In this document: piece after piece, positions 1 through 12,600 of the stretch
Layout of the letters: each line of letters begins with the position of its first letter
How positions within the stretch are numbered: the first letter of the stretch is position 1
Assembly: GCA_030141605.1 (NCBI GenBank)
Contig: JAQGDQ010000043.1
Span: forward strand, 825,501-889,500
DNA: 64,000 bases
Reading direction: 5' to 3'
Source: Tubiluchus corallicola
Lineage: Eukaryota > Priapulida > Priapulimorpha > Priapulimorphida > Tubiluchidae
Notes under the pieces: model-generated
Told to the model about the DNA's origin: nothing
Databases searched by the model: none
The model's input: only the letters and a program-made list of their open reading frames with translations
Made by a program: the position numbers and the translations under genes

Positions 1-144
1 CAAGTGCTGTCATACAAATTACAGTCAGTTTATCAAAATTACAAAATGATCAAAAACTGTAGATAAAATGAAACCGAAACCTTTACAAAATGATTCATGA
101 AATAAAATTATGGAAAAATGTTAATTAATACTTTCTTTAGATTT

Positions 145-395
145 TGCAGGGAACTGTATAACAATTAATTATTATAATCTTAATGTCAAAATTATTATTA
201 ATTACATTTCAAATCCACAATTACTTAAATTTTAATAGTAAACTTGAAAGACAGAAAATGTGAAAAAGTTGGAATATGGCCTGGAGTTGAACCAGGGACA
301 TTCTGCTTATACAAGGGAGACACCTTAGATCATTAGGCGACCACATTACTCAGCGATCAAGGCAAACCAAAGTTCAGGCTAGCTATATGAGATGA
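145..395 (-). repeat. tRNA-derived SINE, copy 1
   Basis: On the minus strand, GTGGTCGCCTAATGATCTAA resembles a pol III A box and GGTTCAACTCC a B box. They are followed by the family tail (CCAACTTTTTCACATTTTC, CTGTCTTTCAAGTTT), then AAGTAATTGTGG and a part ending near ATAATCTTAATGTCAA on the plus strand. The same tail occurs at 500-560 and 14860-14985. Confidence 0.65.
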
Positions 396-409
396 AATAT
401 GGAGTTACC

Positions 410-560
410 GATCTCTGGGGAAGCCAGTGACATCGTGGTCTAAGAGGTGTGCCTCGCAAGCAGAGGTCCCTAGTTCAAATCCAGGCTACATACCAACATT
501 TCACATTTGCTGTCTTTCAAATTTGTTAACAAAACTTAATTAATTGTAGGTTTGTGAGTA
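410..560 (+). repeat. tRNA-derived SINE, copy 2
   Basis: GTGGTCTAAGAGGTGTGCC (A-box-like) and AGTTCAAATCC (B-box-like) are followed by CCAACATTTCACATTTGCTG and CTTTCAAATTTGTTAACAAA. It sits back to back with copy 1, both starting near a shared GGTAACTCC/GGTTACCGATCTCTGG segment. Confidence 0.65.
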
Positions 561-623
561 TTCGGATACCTGTGACGTGCGTTGCAAACAACCACATATT
601 GCAAAAAAATAGTATTTACTTAC

Positions 624-3600
624 TTGCTACATGGAACGGGTAGAAATCGTAGATGAGTTTGTACAAAGTCACTTGCATAGCACCACCCTCAACTGCATGA
701 CTATGTAACTTCACTTCTATAATGGCATTAAAGCATAAAAATTCACTTTCAAAATGCAATGTCAGCATTTAAGGGCTTGCTAGAACCAGTAGTTTTAATG
801 TATTAACATGTTTTTACAAAGTTTTACAACACAACAAAGAAAATGTCAATGTTTAACTAAGTCCAGAAATTTGTTGAAAAAAGAAAACATTTGAGGATTA
901 AGTGACAAAAGGTGGCAAAACTATGTTGTCATTTAAATCAACTATTGCTAAATATGTATCCTTAACTGAGGACTCATTGTGTTACTTTAAAACATTACTG
1001 TATAAACTGACACTGCTCCTAATTTACAAATTTTTATTAATTAGGGTTACCAGAAAAGCCATTATTGGAGATATCCTTTAATTATTGCAAAAATTAGCTA
1101 ACTTAATATAAACATAAATTATACGCTACAACATAATAACTTTAAAAAGTAGAGTAATACACCTGTATGTTACTGATTAATGATCAGCAACTTGCATTAA
1201 TAATAAATTAATAAGCGAGTTCACTACTACTGCATGTTGTTATTATTACATAAGAGAACATCCAGAACCCCAGGTTTTAAAAATAGAAAAGCACGCTAGA
1301 TGTTAAGTGGGCCAATAGGCAATAAATTGCCAAATGAATACACTAAACATGGCAGCACCTACAAAATCCACTGAACATTTCTGCTGAATCTTGGGATCCG
1401 GAACCAGATCCAGTACATCCTTAGTTACAAATACTTCATGTGACAGTTTCTGGCAGATTATCACACAGTTATCACACAGTCAAATGAAAAATACCTGGAT
1501 TTGGACTAGAATCCTCACACAGATGGAGATCTATTCGCCCACAGTACACGTGATATGATGTTTCTACCACATCAAACTTTGTAAAGAACTTCTGTACGTC
1601 AGTCTCGACTTTAACGTCTCTGTCAGTAGTGTTTTGCACCTGAACCTGAAAAACGTTAAATTTACAAGCTTAACAACATAAAGTTTGCATTTTGTTCATT
1701 TAAAAACTTTGATTAATTGCAGTTGCTCACAACACGGAAAATGTAATTAAATGGGAAGCTTTCATTCGAACTTTTATAATTCACATTCCACAACAAACTG
1801 AATAATATTAATGATGTAGAAAAAACAAAAGGTACATTTATTCTGACAACTTCAGCCAAAAAAACTTACCATTTGTAAAAGTTTTGTATTTAGCCAACAT
1901 GGCACGGCAATGTATTGTTCATGCAGTACATGAAACGTACAACTGATACAAATATAAATATGATATAGATAATGGTCGTAATGACATACGATATTAAAAT
2001 ATAAAAGAAATATTAAATTATAAAAGAAATTTAAGGACAACCTTTGTTGCTTACTTGTTTCCCCTCTGCTCCTGTACCCCGTTGTTTAGATTAGTTATTA
2101 TTCATTTATCATATCTTATTTTAGCACAATGTATAACTCGTGCTAAGTAGAAAAACTTGCAGGGAAGTAGTACTAATAGTTTTGTAACAAGTCACTTGTT
2201 AGTTCAGCCAGTTCCTTTAAAGATACTTAGTAACCTAATCTTGTCTGTTATTGATATAATGTAGTCCTTAAGTCTTTCTGTTTAGAATGCAAAATATTCT
2301 GAGCAGCAAAAAAACATTTCCACCTGCAAGTGCTTGCTTGCACGTGCTTTGCTTGCTTCATTTGCTTTTGCTATTACAGACTTCAGTGAGTTAACAAAAT
2401 GAAGAGCTGCCTTCAACTGTGTATCAGTGAGCACCCATAGCAAGTCATCTAGGATAAGTTGAAGTCGTGACGTGACAACACTACAATCTGGAAATGAAAT
2501 ACACAAAAGTTAAACATCAGCGCTCTGCTCCATATCCCAACTTGGTTCATTTTCAATTCCTTCTTTGTTAGTTTTTATTGCTTAATAGGTCCAAGGTTTA
2601 TTGATTATTCATTTCAGCAGTTAGCATTAGTTATAATTTTGAAAATTGCTAAATTACTGACAAATGATGAATTACAGTCTTGACATTTTGCAAATTTATG
2701 TCTTATGGCACATTCAGACGTAGAGACTTCTCTTGCAGCTTATTGCAAATTCTTATTGCAAAGATGCTGAGAATTGCGAGAGAAGTCTCTACGTCTGAAC
2801 GTGTCATTACTGATGGCAGGAATGGTGAACAGACAATTGAAAAGTTTGATTCCGGAAAACAGGTAAGTTCATTTTAAACTTACATTGAGAATACAATGGA
2901 TTCTCATTTCACTTTACATTGAAAATGTTACTTTATTTTATTTTATTTTATTTTATTTTAAGTTCATTTTAGTGTCTCAAACAGCAATGATTAAGTTTTA
3001 TAAGGTTTCAGTGACCAAATAAAACAGCATATTGCTCTTGACAAAGAAGGAATACTTAGAAACTGAACAATTTAATTAACTAACCATTCTACCACTGACA
3101 AAATGAGAGCATAGATTCACTTCTCCTTGATTCATACAACATGCCAAGACCCGGCTAAGTCTGAATGAAGGCTTTTTGCATTTATATCACAAAAGTTGAA
3201 AACAAAATAATAAATTTTCTTATCGTTTTTAAGGGACATTTAGTTTTCGTTTGAGAACTAGACAATAAACTAAATGACAGTAAAGGAACAGAAAACAACA
3301 CAACCAATTACAAAAACTAAAAGTAAAACCAGTTAAATCCTGGACTTAGAACATTTTCTGCAGGCAAGACTTGTCAGAAATGTAAGATTTGTTAGTGTGA
3401 ATCAGTTACTACAGTACAGACAGCTGTTAGGCATGCAGAAGACTTGGGTTCGAATCCCAATACAAGCATAATGCTTTGCTGTTCAGGCTTTCCAATTTAC
3501 TTTGCTCTCGAGCAATTATAACTTAAAATTTAAATGTACATGAATTTTGAAAAAAAAACATATAACACCTGACAGTCGTTTTTTTAGTGTGACTCTGCAT

Positions 3601-6600
3601 CTAGCCTGATTGGTTATAAGTCTGAGCGGCGTAGTCATGTCTGTGTTTTCTACAGCATTGGCTTCAATACGTAGCGTCTGCCACTCCACCTCTTTAAACG
3701 TAAGCACTTCTCCCCTAGATACATCTCGGATCCGTGTCATCCTCAAATCAACAACTTGCCAAGTGGGACTCATACTCCGCACTTGTACCCGCGATAACTA
3801 CAATAAAAGAATTATGTGAAAACAATTAACAATTCATACAAATAAAAACGTACTATACACACGACAAAGATCATAGCAGATTACTAATGCAATAAATATA
3901 TCTCTGATTACATTTGCAAATATTGGTTATTATATATTTAAAATGATAGTAGAGATGGTTTCATGCTAACAGTAATATTTTAAGATAGCAAAGTAAAATA
4001 TGCGCAGTAGTAAATTTATTTACTTAGCAGTATTGATTACTGGCAAAACTAGTTATAGTCAGGCTGACAGGTTTTTTTGACACTTCACAGTTGCAGTGAT
4101 TTGCCGTCTAAAATGTGCAAATTGTTTCCTCCGGGGACGAGCACTCGGGAATGCGACGAGAAAATGCAAAAAGTTTCTTTCAGTAAAACAAAATGCTGCT
4201 AGCATTCACAGAAAACAAATGTGAACCATTGGAAAACTAAAGTGCCACAATATAATAGTATCAAGTTATCAAAAACGCTGTCAAACTATGCTTCCCCTTG
4301 AGAGACTTCATCACTTTATAATGTGCTGCCAGCCAGTGAGTCATAACTGTTACAATCATCTTCGTCGTCATCTTTAGCATTACCATCGCTGCTGTCATCC
4401 ATCTCAAGTCCTGTTATGTCCAAACATGACACAGTTTAACTATTACTTATGAGAAAATTGTTTAAAAGCATTGACCAGTAAGATTTGATAACAAATATTT
4501 AGTAGCTATGACATGTTACTTGGTTGTTTAGATGAAACAATCTTTGAATAAATAAAATAAAGCATTCATCAGCAAAGTATACTCACTTGCAGACATGCAT
4601 GGAATGCACGTGAAGAAAAATTGACTACGACAGAATTAATGCAAACAAAAATGCCATCAACAACCTTCTCGGCAAAGCCATAACCACTCTGAACTCTGGA
4701 AAGATTACAAAAATTTATTAGAGGCTTATTTCTGATACGTTGAGGCTTTACATGTGGTTCACTATAAGTCACTAACTAATAATACTGCACAAGCACAACA
4801 CATATAATAGTCAGAAAACAAAAATTAAGTTTCATGTTCAAGATACACGAAACTACAGAATGACAGAACTAACTGTCTAATAAAAAATTCTTTATTTCTT
4901 CAAATTTTTCTATTAATACTTAATGGTCATTTTTAGGATGGTATCTATGAAAGTCGTTAACATGCGCCACACAGCACTTGCTGCCATAACATAAACAATT
5001 TTAAAACCAAAGATAATATAAACAGAAACTTTTGAATATTTCATTCATTGATACTGGATTGATTGTACTATTCTTGAAGTAGGTCAATTTGGAAAGGGCG
5101 AGCAAACACATGAATTTCTTTTAATAGCAAATCCAGCTTGTATTTCTCATTCTAACCATACAGGTAGTACTGTCTTTGTATATCTCATTCTAACCTTACA
5201 GGTACTACTGTCATTTCTTTCGTTAATGTTAATTAGCTATCAAACCTATTCCAAATCTCCTTGTTGATATCAGAATTGCCATTGGTAGCCCTGCTAATAA
5301 TTTACAAAATACACTTGAAGGACTAGAATTATAGAGCAATAAGCTTAATGAGGAATTATTGATTGGAATTAAGATGACACAGAGGTGTGATTGGCTTGCT
5401 GCACATTATTAACATGCCTTGATTTTATCACCCTGCATTACACAAACATGTGCCAATTACGTTGCTACAGCAGGTAACATTACTGCCTTTATTTTCACTG
5501 CTTCAACACACGTATTCTTGCATCCCTTGAACTTTCATATGTTGTGGTCCTAATATGAATCACATTTCTAATAGAATTAGGTAGTTTTGGTCTCCTTAAA
5601 GGTAACGTGAGTCCCTTAAAACTTGATAGCTTAATACTACGACTTATATCATATCATAAAAACTAGAGATTAATCAATGGCTCACAAAGTCACAAGCCAC
5701 ATTTTAAGTGAGAAAGCTTAAATTTTACGTTATTGGTTTTGAAAATTATGTGTCAAATACTCTAAGTCACAAATATTATCAGAGTAACAAAATGAAACAG
5801 TGGTATACTGAAGGCACTCAACCTTTTCTATTATAATTAAGTTATCAGTACTGATATGCTCGTTTAAGTTTACAAATATTTATGTAACTATATGTCTACT
5901 TTATAAAAAACCTTTTTGTGTTATCCCCTTTCTTTGTTTAGCCACATGTTACTCTTAAATGTATTATTTGCTGATTCTTGGTACAATACCATGATATTGA
6001 ATTGAAAGTAGTCAGGGTTAGATGTTAAATAGTTATTGCCCAAACTGCATTAAAGTTATTCAAATTCTACGATAAAGCAAATCAATAATTTTGCGAGTGG
6101 GGGAATTTAATGAAAAAGTAAATATATGAATAAAAAATAAATAAATGAGTGAAATGAAAACATACCAAAAGCTGTGAACCCAAGGCAAATATCAATTTAA
6201 AAATCTCCTTAATTTTGAATACAGAAAGACTCTAATTAACATGTTAAAGTCGTCTACTGTTTTATCACAAATCAGCTGATTGTATACTCATACTTTTTTT
6301 TACTAAACTGTGTTACTTTAAACTTTCTCAAGTTGGCTAGTAGCTAACAAGATAAATGTTGCTGTGCACTGAGATTTTGCTCGATACTCCATTAACATGC
6401 TTACCCCAAATTTGCTGGAGAATTCAGGGGTGACATTGGACGAAGATGCTCGCATGTCTCCATATCGATGACGACTTCATCTAAAAACTGAAGAAAACCA
6501 ACAGCATTAACGTAACGGCTGTGACAACCTACTTCAACTTCAAGTATTTTCTGCTGCGATGAAGTCAGCATCGCAAGATCAATTATACTACAGCACTGTT

Positions 6601-9600
6601 AATACAAAATCACAACTAAAAGTGTAGCAAAATATGTGATTAAAAACATTAGTTACAATTACATTTTCACAAAATCATTAATAAAAATTAATAGTACATT
6701 ATAAATTGAGTAATAACGATGAGCCAGTTTCCAGCAGCTGATTTCAATACGAGATTGGCCTAGCTCGTCAACGTTTGTGGGTAACCTTCACAAAACTTTC
6801 CAAGACGCATCAGATAAAACGTGCAATTTACATTCTGTAATATCCCTAATGAAAAGCTAGTCTGAAAAATGATTAAATTACCACTAGACCACCTGCAAAT
6901 GCTACAACTGTCAACATTGCAGAGAACATTTATATTACTCAACCAATAGCAATATTTACAGAGAGATGATAAAATTACTAAGAGAATAATGCAATATTGA
7001 AAATGCGAGCTAAAATTCTTGCAAAACGTTAGACAGACACTTAAAGAGTAACAGCAAACTCTTATAAATGTTGCGAGAAAATTTGGACAGAATGACAGGA
7101 CATAACGTCCTTGACCACAACATGCAAGTAAGCCTCTTAGGATTCAAGTTTGTACAAACTGCTTGGAATTCTGCATGGACACAATGAGTATCTTAATAAT
7201 CTAATTAAACACATACACTAAATTATACATATCAACAAAACATAGTCGCTTATTCTCAACCAAAACAGGGAGCGCTAAATCATTTTCATGTTAAAAAACA
7301 TTATTTGAATTCGGTGTGGCTTCATTTGGCAATTTCCAAAGACAAATCGTGACAGCGTAGGGTATCATGTAATAACAATAGCGTTCAATAATTCAATTAC
7401 TCATCTGAAGCAATTTATACTAAAGGGCAACATAAATCATAGCAGCCTATTAACTACAGTAATTTAATGACACATAATGTAGAAGTAATTTATCAACCAG
7501 GTGGAATAATTTTCCACAAATGAATGAAAATGTTCGGCAAAAAAGATTATTTCCTACAAATTGCTACACTGAAAAATAGAATTATCATCTCATTGATGCA
7601 CTGGCACACTCAGAGTTCATCGAAACATTTACTTGATGAATCCAATGCATTTTTCAGTAGGAAGCATCATCAATTAAAAGTTTTGATAAACCTCATTAAG
7701 AAACTTGCTAATAGAATTTTATTAATAGAAACCTTATTAATAGAATTTCTTAATAACACATAACATTCGGCATTCTGAAGTATTGAATTGTTAAAAAATT
7801 AAAAAATAAGTTATAAGGGTCTTTTTAGTTGATCTAATCAGTAGCTTTGTGTTTCATAACAAAATTTATAATTACTGAGAACTGACAATTTTTTTGCTGT
7901 TATAGGCACAAATGATGCAAAATTGAAATTTAACCTATCCATCTGTTTGAAGAGAATGAAACGGTGTAGTTGTCAGGCAGCGCCATTTTAAAAAAGCTGA
8001 AGCCAAATTCATTAAAAAGGATCAGCATCGATCTTAAACTTAATTTGAGAAAATTTACTTTTCTACTCAATAATCATTAGAAAAGTTTTGCACTTGACTA
8101 TTTTAAAGTTAAAGATCGTTGGACTTAAGACAAAAAGATCAAGTTCAGAAAGCAAAAACAGTTGAGCCTAAAGTTATATTATGAATTAGTAAACATAATT
8201 TACACAAAAGAATAATTTTCTATGGTAATCCAAAAATTAAGCCTCTTAATAGTTAATGGGACAATTGGGTAAGAGTAATTCAAGTAGCAGGTGTTTCTTT
8301 CTCTCAGTGGTAATTGATTTTATAATTAAACGGGGTCCGCCAGTTGTCGGCTGGAGAAAAATAGAAAGCAAAATAAAGGTGAAAAGGCTGATCAATTCAA
8401 TCGCATGCAGATTTGATTTCACGGTTTTCTCATTACACAAATGCATTTGTATGCACACATTACTGCAATCAAATTCCAGAGACGAGGATCCGCTGAGACA
8501 ACTAATATTGATTAAAACAGCTGCAACTCTTTGAAAAAATGACGAGCACTGATTACTAAATGCTTTAACGGTTCAGTGAGAAAATGGAATCCTCACTGGC
8601 ATGGCTCTATGAGAACAGCTGTTACAAATTTTAGAATACCAACTAGTCAAATTTTCAGAAAAATGGAACCGTGAAGGGTGCAACATAGGCAGTCGTATCA
8701 ATTTTACTATGTTGAACCCGAAAAACTGTTGCCAGCCTCAAAAATTACCTGAAAATGCTCAAAAATGCAAAAAACAAAATGGCCACCAAATTTTTGCGTA
8801 AACGATATAATTCAAAAATTCAAAAAGAAAGGTAATATTAAAAGACGATGATGACATGTATCCAGGCTAGTTGGACCTAAAGAATCCATTCATGTTACTT
8901 TTACTTCAAAAATAACTGCTATTTTCAAATGAGGAAAATGACGATTAGTATCAAGTGTCTAAGACAGTAACAGAAGCATTTTTATCTCTAAAGAACTACT
9001 AGAGCTGAGCAGCCCAATTGAACTCATGCTTGTGCTTGAACGTTTTGTTGTACTTATTTATGACAAAGCTAGTACACTGATGTCAGTTGACAATTAAAAA
9101 AGCATGTAAAAACTTGTTCACAAGAAAGGAAGTCTATGGAGGCAAATTCTTTAATATCTGCCGCACTGTTGCAGCACAACAGACACGTAGTATCAGGACG
9201 GAAACTGTTCGGCCAAGCAATTGATCACTATTTCAGCTTTACCATCATCATTTGACTGGGACTGGAAGAAGTCTACTGACGTGACATGAGACCCACTATG
9301 GACATCAACACTTGACATTGTGTACAAATGTATAGCATTATACTCATTAATTATACGGTGAATGTGGCAAATTGTTTTAGACTAATCCTATATACCAGGA
9401 TCTATAAACTCTGATTTGAACTGTTTGTTTCTTATTGCTGGCTTCTCTTCATCAGTCCCTATACTGAATGTGTACGTGCATGCGCAATATTGTTGACATT
9501 GTTACACTTCACTATGAATGATGATGATGATGGCGGTGATGATCATGATGATGATGATAATAACAATAATACCCTAAATCTCTGACATTTAAAACCTATA

Positions 9601-12600
9601 ATTAAATACTAAAATCACTGCCCTATCTCTAACAGACCATACATTTTAGCTTATATATTACACAAGCAGGTATCTTTGCCAACCATACTGAAATCCTAAA
9701 TAGGTCATGTCGTAGGTATTTTTAAGCATCAGCTGTGGATTTCTTAACCTTTGAAACCATATTAAAGGCCAAAATCATTATCTTATCTGATTGAAAACAG
9801 TTAAGATATAGCCTTTACATGTTAGTGACAAAAATCTTGTTGGTCATCATTAAACAATGGCCATATTGGAGGACTTTTGATTGATATCATATCCAAAATT
9901 AGCCCCTTGGTAGATTCTAGCATTGTGCAAAGCTTCACAGTTTTTACGCAAAATAAGCAGTTTTCCACCATTCAACTGTAGCATATATGCCACGAGCCTT
10001 GTAGCCATTTTGTTTTGTGTTTACTGAACTTTGTATACTTCTCGGGCCCAATAGTGGATTTTTAGAAACAGAATATCGTATTAATAAAAATAATTTGCTT
10101 TTTGTTTTTATAATAAAATTTTAGGCCTACATAAAGCAGTTAATATGACTGCATGATTGGCATAATTTCCTTTTATGTGGCAGCCATTTGAAAACAGCAA
10201 CCATTTTTGAAATAAAAATAAAGAAACTGATTCTTTGGACCCAACTACTCTGGAATAGATGTCATAATAAATTCCTAATATTATTTTTCTTTGAATTTCA
10301 TTTGACTTACATATAGTTTGTGCAAAAACTTGGTACCAATTTCGTTTTTTTTTTGCATTTTTGACCATTTTTTGACAGTCTCTTTCAGATTCAGCATAGT
10401 CGAATTGATAAGGCTAACTCTGTTGCCCACTTTTAGCAAAAAAGCCACCAGTATTTTACAGGAGCACCTTTTCAGGACTTTCTTCTAGTGTATAGAGAAG
10501 AATGTATAGAGAACAATGCATTGTACAAGAGATTTATCACAAAGCAAAATCCGTGTATGGTTTGGTATATATCTTTTCTGATGTTGATGTTTGTGTTAGC
10601 ATATCCAGTTTTAGGAAATGACAAAATCACAATGAAATTTAGTTAAATTTATAAATGATAATCTCAATGAGTGTAAATCTCATCATAAACCTGTTTTAAA
10701 ATGTTATTTTCGTTTGCGTTGTGTCTCATAACATACATTTTGCAATATACAACTAATAATAACTTTTTATTATTGTTATAAATGGTACAAAAATAAATAC
10801 TTACTATGCAGATGGGTTGACTTTTCAACTTTGTCCATTGTATCTGAAAAATTAATAAAATCGACGACTAAATTACTATTATTAAATCAGATTTAAAGCA
10901 AATAATGAAAGCAAAATGATTACACAACAATAAAATGTCCTGTTTTACTAGCTGATGTCCAAAATAGCAAATCACTCATAGAAATTTCAGAAAAGATAAA
11001 TACGAATTGAAGACTAAAAATATAATGGATATAATGCGCGCTGTAAAGTGCTATAATCCATCTTAACATGTTTCAGCACTATAAATATCGAATTAATTGA
11101 TTAATGAACTAATTAATAAACATTTTACAAATTTACGGAGACATATAAGTAATGATGGCGATAATAATAAAAAATGGCTTCACTAAAATGTATTTTTAAG
11201 TCATCACAGCAGATGCCAGAAAGAATTTTAATTTTTCCTTTGTAAAAATTATCGATTTTGTTGTAGTCTGCAAACGTTACAAGTTTGTTCTGATCACTCA
11301 CGTAACAGTAAGTATAATGAAAAGACCTAATTTAATCTCTGATACAGTATAACTTCTGCACCAGGCAAATCTAATCGAGTCGGATAACGCCAACAATTTG
11401 GCGGCTTTTACAATGTTGATTATCGTCGCACAACATTATGGTTTTAGCATTATTTTACGTCCAGCGTCACTTTACGCGGACTTCATTATGGCAAGTTACG
11501 ACATAAACCCACTAAATAACAAATTGTCGGCAGGACTACTTTAGAACCAGCGCTATTAGTATTTATTAAAGTAAAGATCGCAAGTGTTAAACTTGCAACG
11601 AATTTAATTCACGCACCATCAGAACAAGGGGGGAGAAAACAGCCCAAGCTTTCAAATGTTGTAGTCAATCATAGTTTGTCATTCCAGATTGTTACGTGAG
11701 TTGAATATAATATGAAATACTTTAAGCCACCAAAATATGCAAAAATATATGCACAATGTCAGTAATGTGACATTGACCTTTCCCCATAGACCCAGAAACA
11801 GTAGCCTTCTATGTAATGAGAAGAATCGACCCTAAACTGCTTATATTTTATTACATAACATCAGTGCTCAGTGAGTTAGACTTTGACTCCCAAAACATAG
11901 GGGTTCAAGGGTAGTTTACGAGTTCTGCAATTCTATGGATGCAAGCATTCATTACAGCACTTGCTATGATTCAAATCCGAATCCTAACCTTAGTATGGAA
12001 TACCATGAGTAGTGAATACCATGGTCTAGAGTAAACACATGCCGACTACTCATATAAGGAATTGCTTGTACATATTTCTGCTATAGCCTGAAGCAATCAC
12101 ATCAAAACTGCATTGATGTTTTCCTGGAATGCACGTCATTAACACATTGCAGTCTGGAGTAATTATGTCTTTACTATTTTGATAATGCTTTCTTCAAATC
12201 CACATCAAGCAGCGCACCGTGGTTGAGAGCAGCTACATCCTAACTACTCTATTAATGGTTCCCGGAAAACTTTTTGCCACTGTCGTTTCTATTTGAAGTA
12301 GCTAAACCATTGCAGCTAAGTGGACTTGAAAGTTGTAATACGAGCAAGATCATGTGTACATTGGTGCTTATTCGCATTCGTCCATGGCGACTATAACAAT
12401 CAAATTTAAAGCCAAATTACTCGCCGCGTCGAGTTTACTCATCGCTCAATAAACAGAAGCCCCGGCTGAAATGCTGAGCTTCGTGTTAACATTGAACTGG
12501 CTTCAGTTTTATAAGACTCGCTAAACAATGTACACTGATAAACAAACATGAAAACTAACGTGACATACTTTAGAAATTCAAAATGAAATAGACCACTGAA

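Larger units (their letters stand above)
1..623. other. BLTP3 intron, left edge: inverted SINE pair
   Basis: Apart from two tRNA-derived SINE copies in opposite orientation (about 145-395 minus, 410-560 plus), nothing coding is seen. The next BLTP3 exon lies beyond the edge. Confidence 0.6.
2488..3568. other. BLTP3 intron 6
   Basis: Contains a 101-bp MITE (2706-2806), a TTTTA pentanucleotide microsatellite (about 2930-2961) and a tRNA-like fragment (3411-3475). Otherwise featureless. Confidence 0.6.
6488..10804. other. BLTP3 intron 3
   Basis: Carries copies 1 and 2 of a dispersed repeat (about 8690-9010 plus, 10105-10400 minus) and a GAT/ATG microsatellite at 9513-9572. No exon with family similarity was found. 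Confidence 0.6.

Noticed and set aside
3411-3475. Functional tRNA gene
   Set aside because: The B box is good, but no cloverleaf with an acceptor stem and anticodon arm can be drawn, so it is listed as a SINE fragment.
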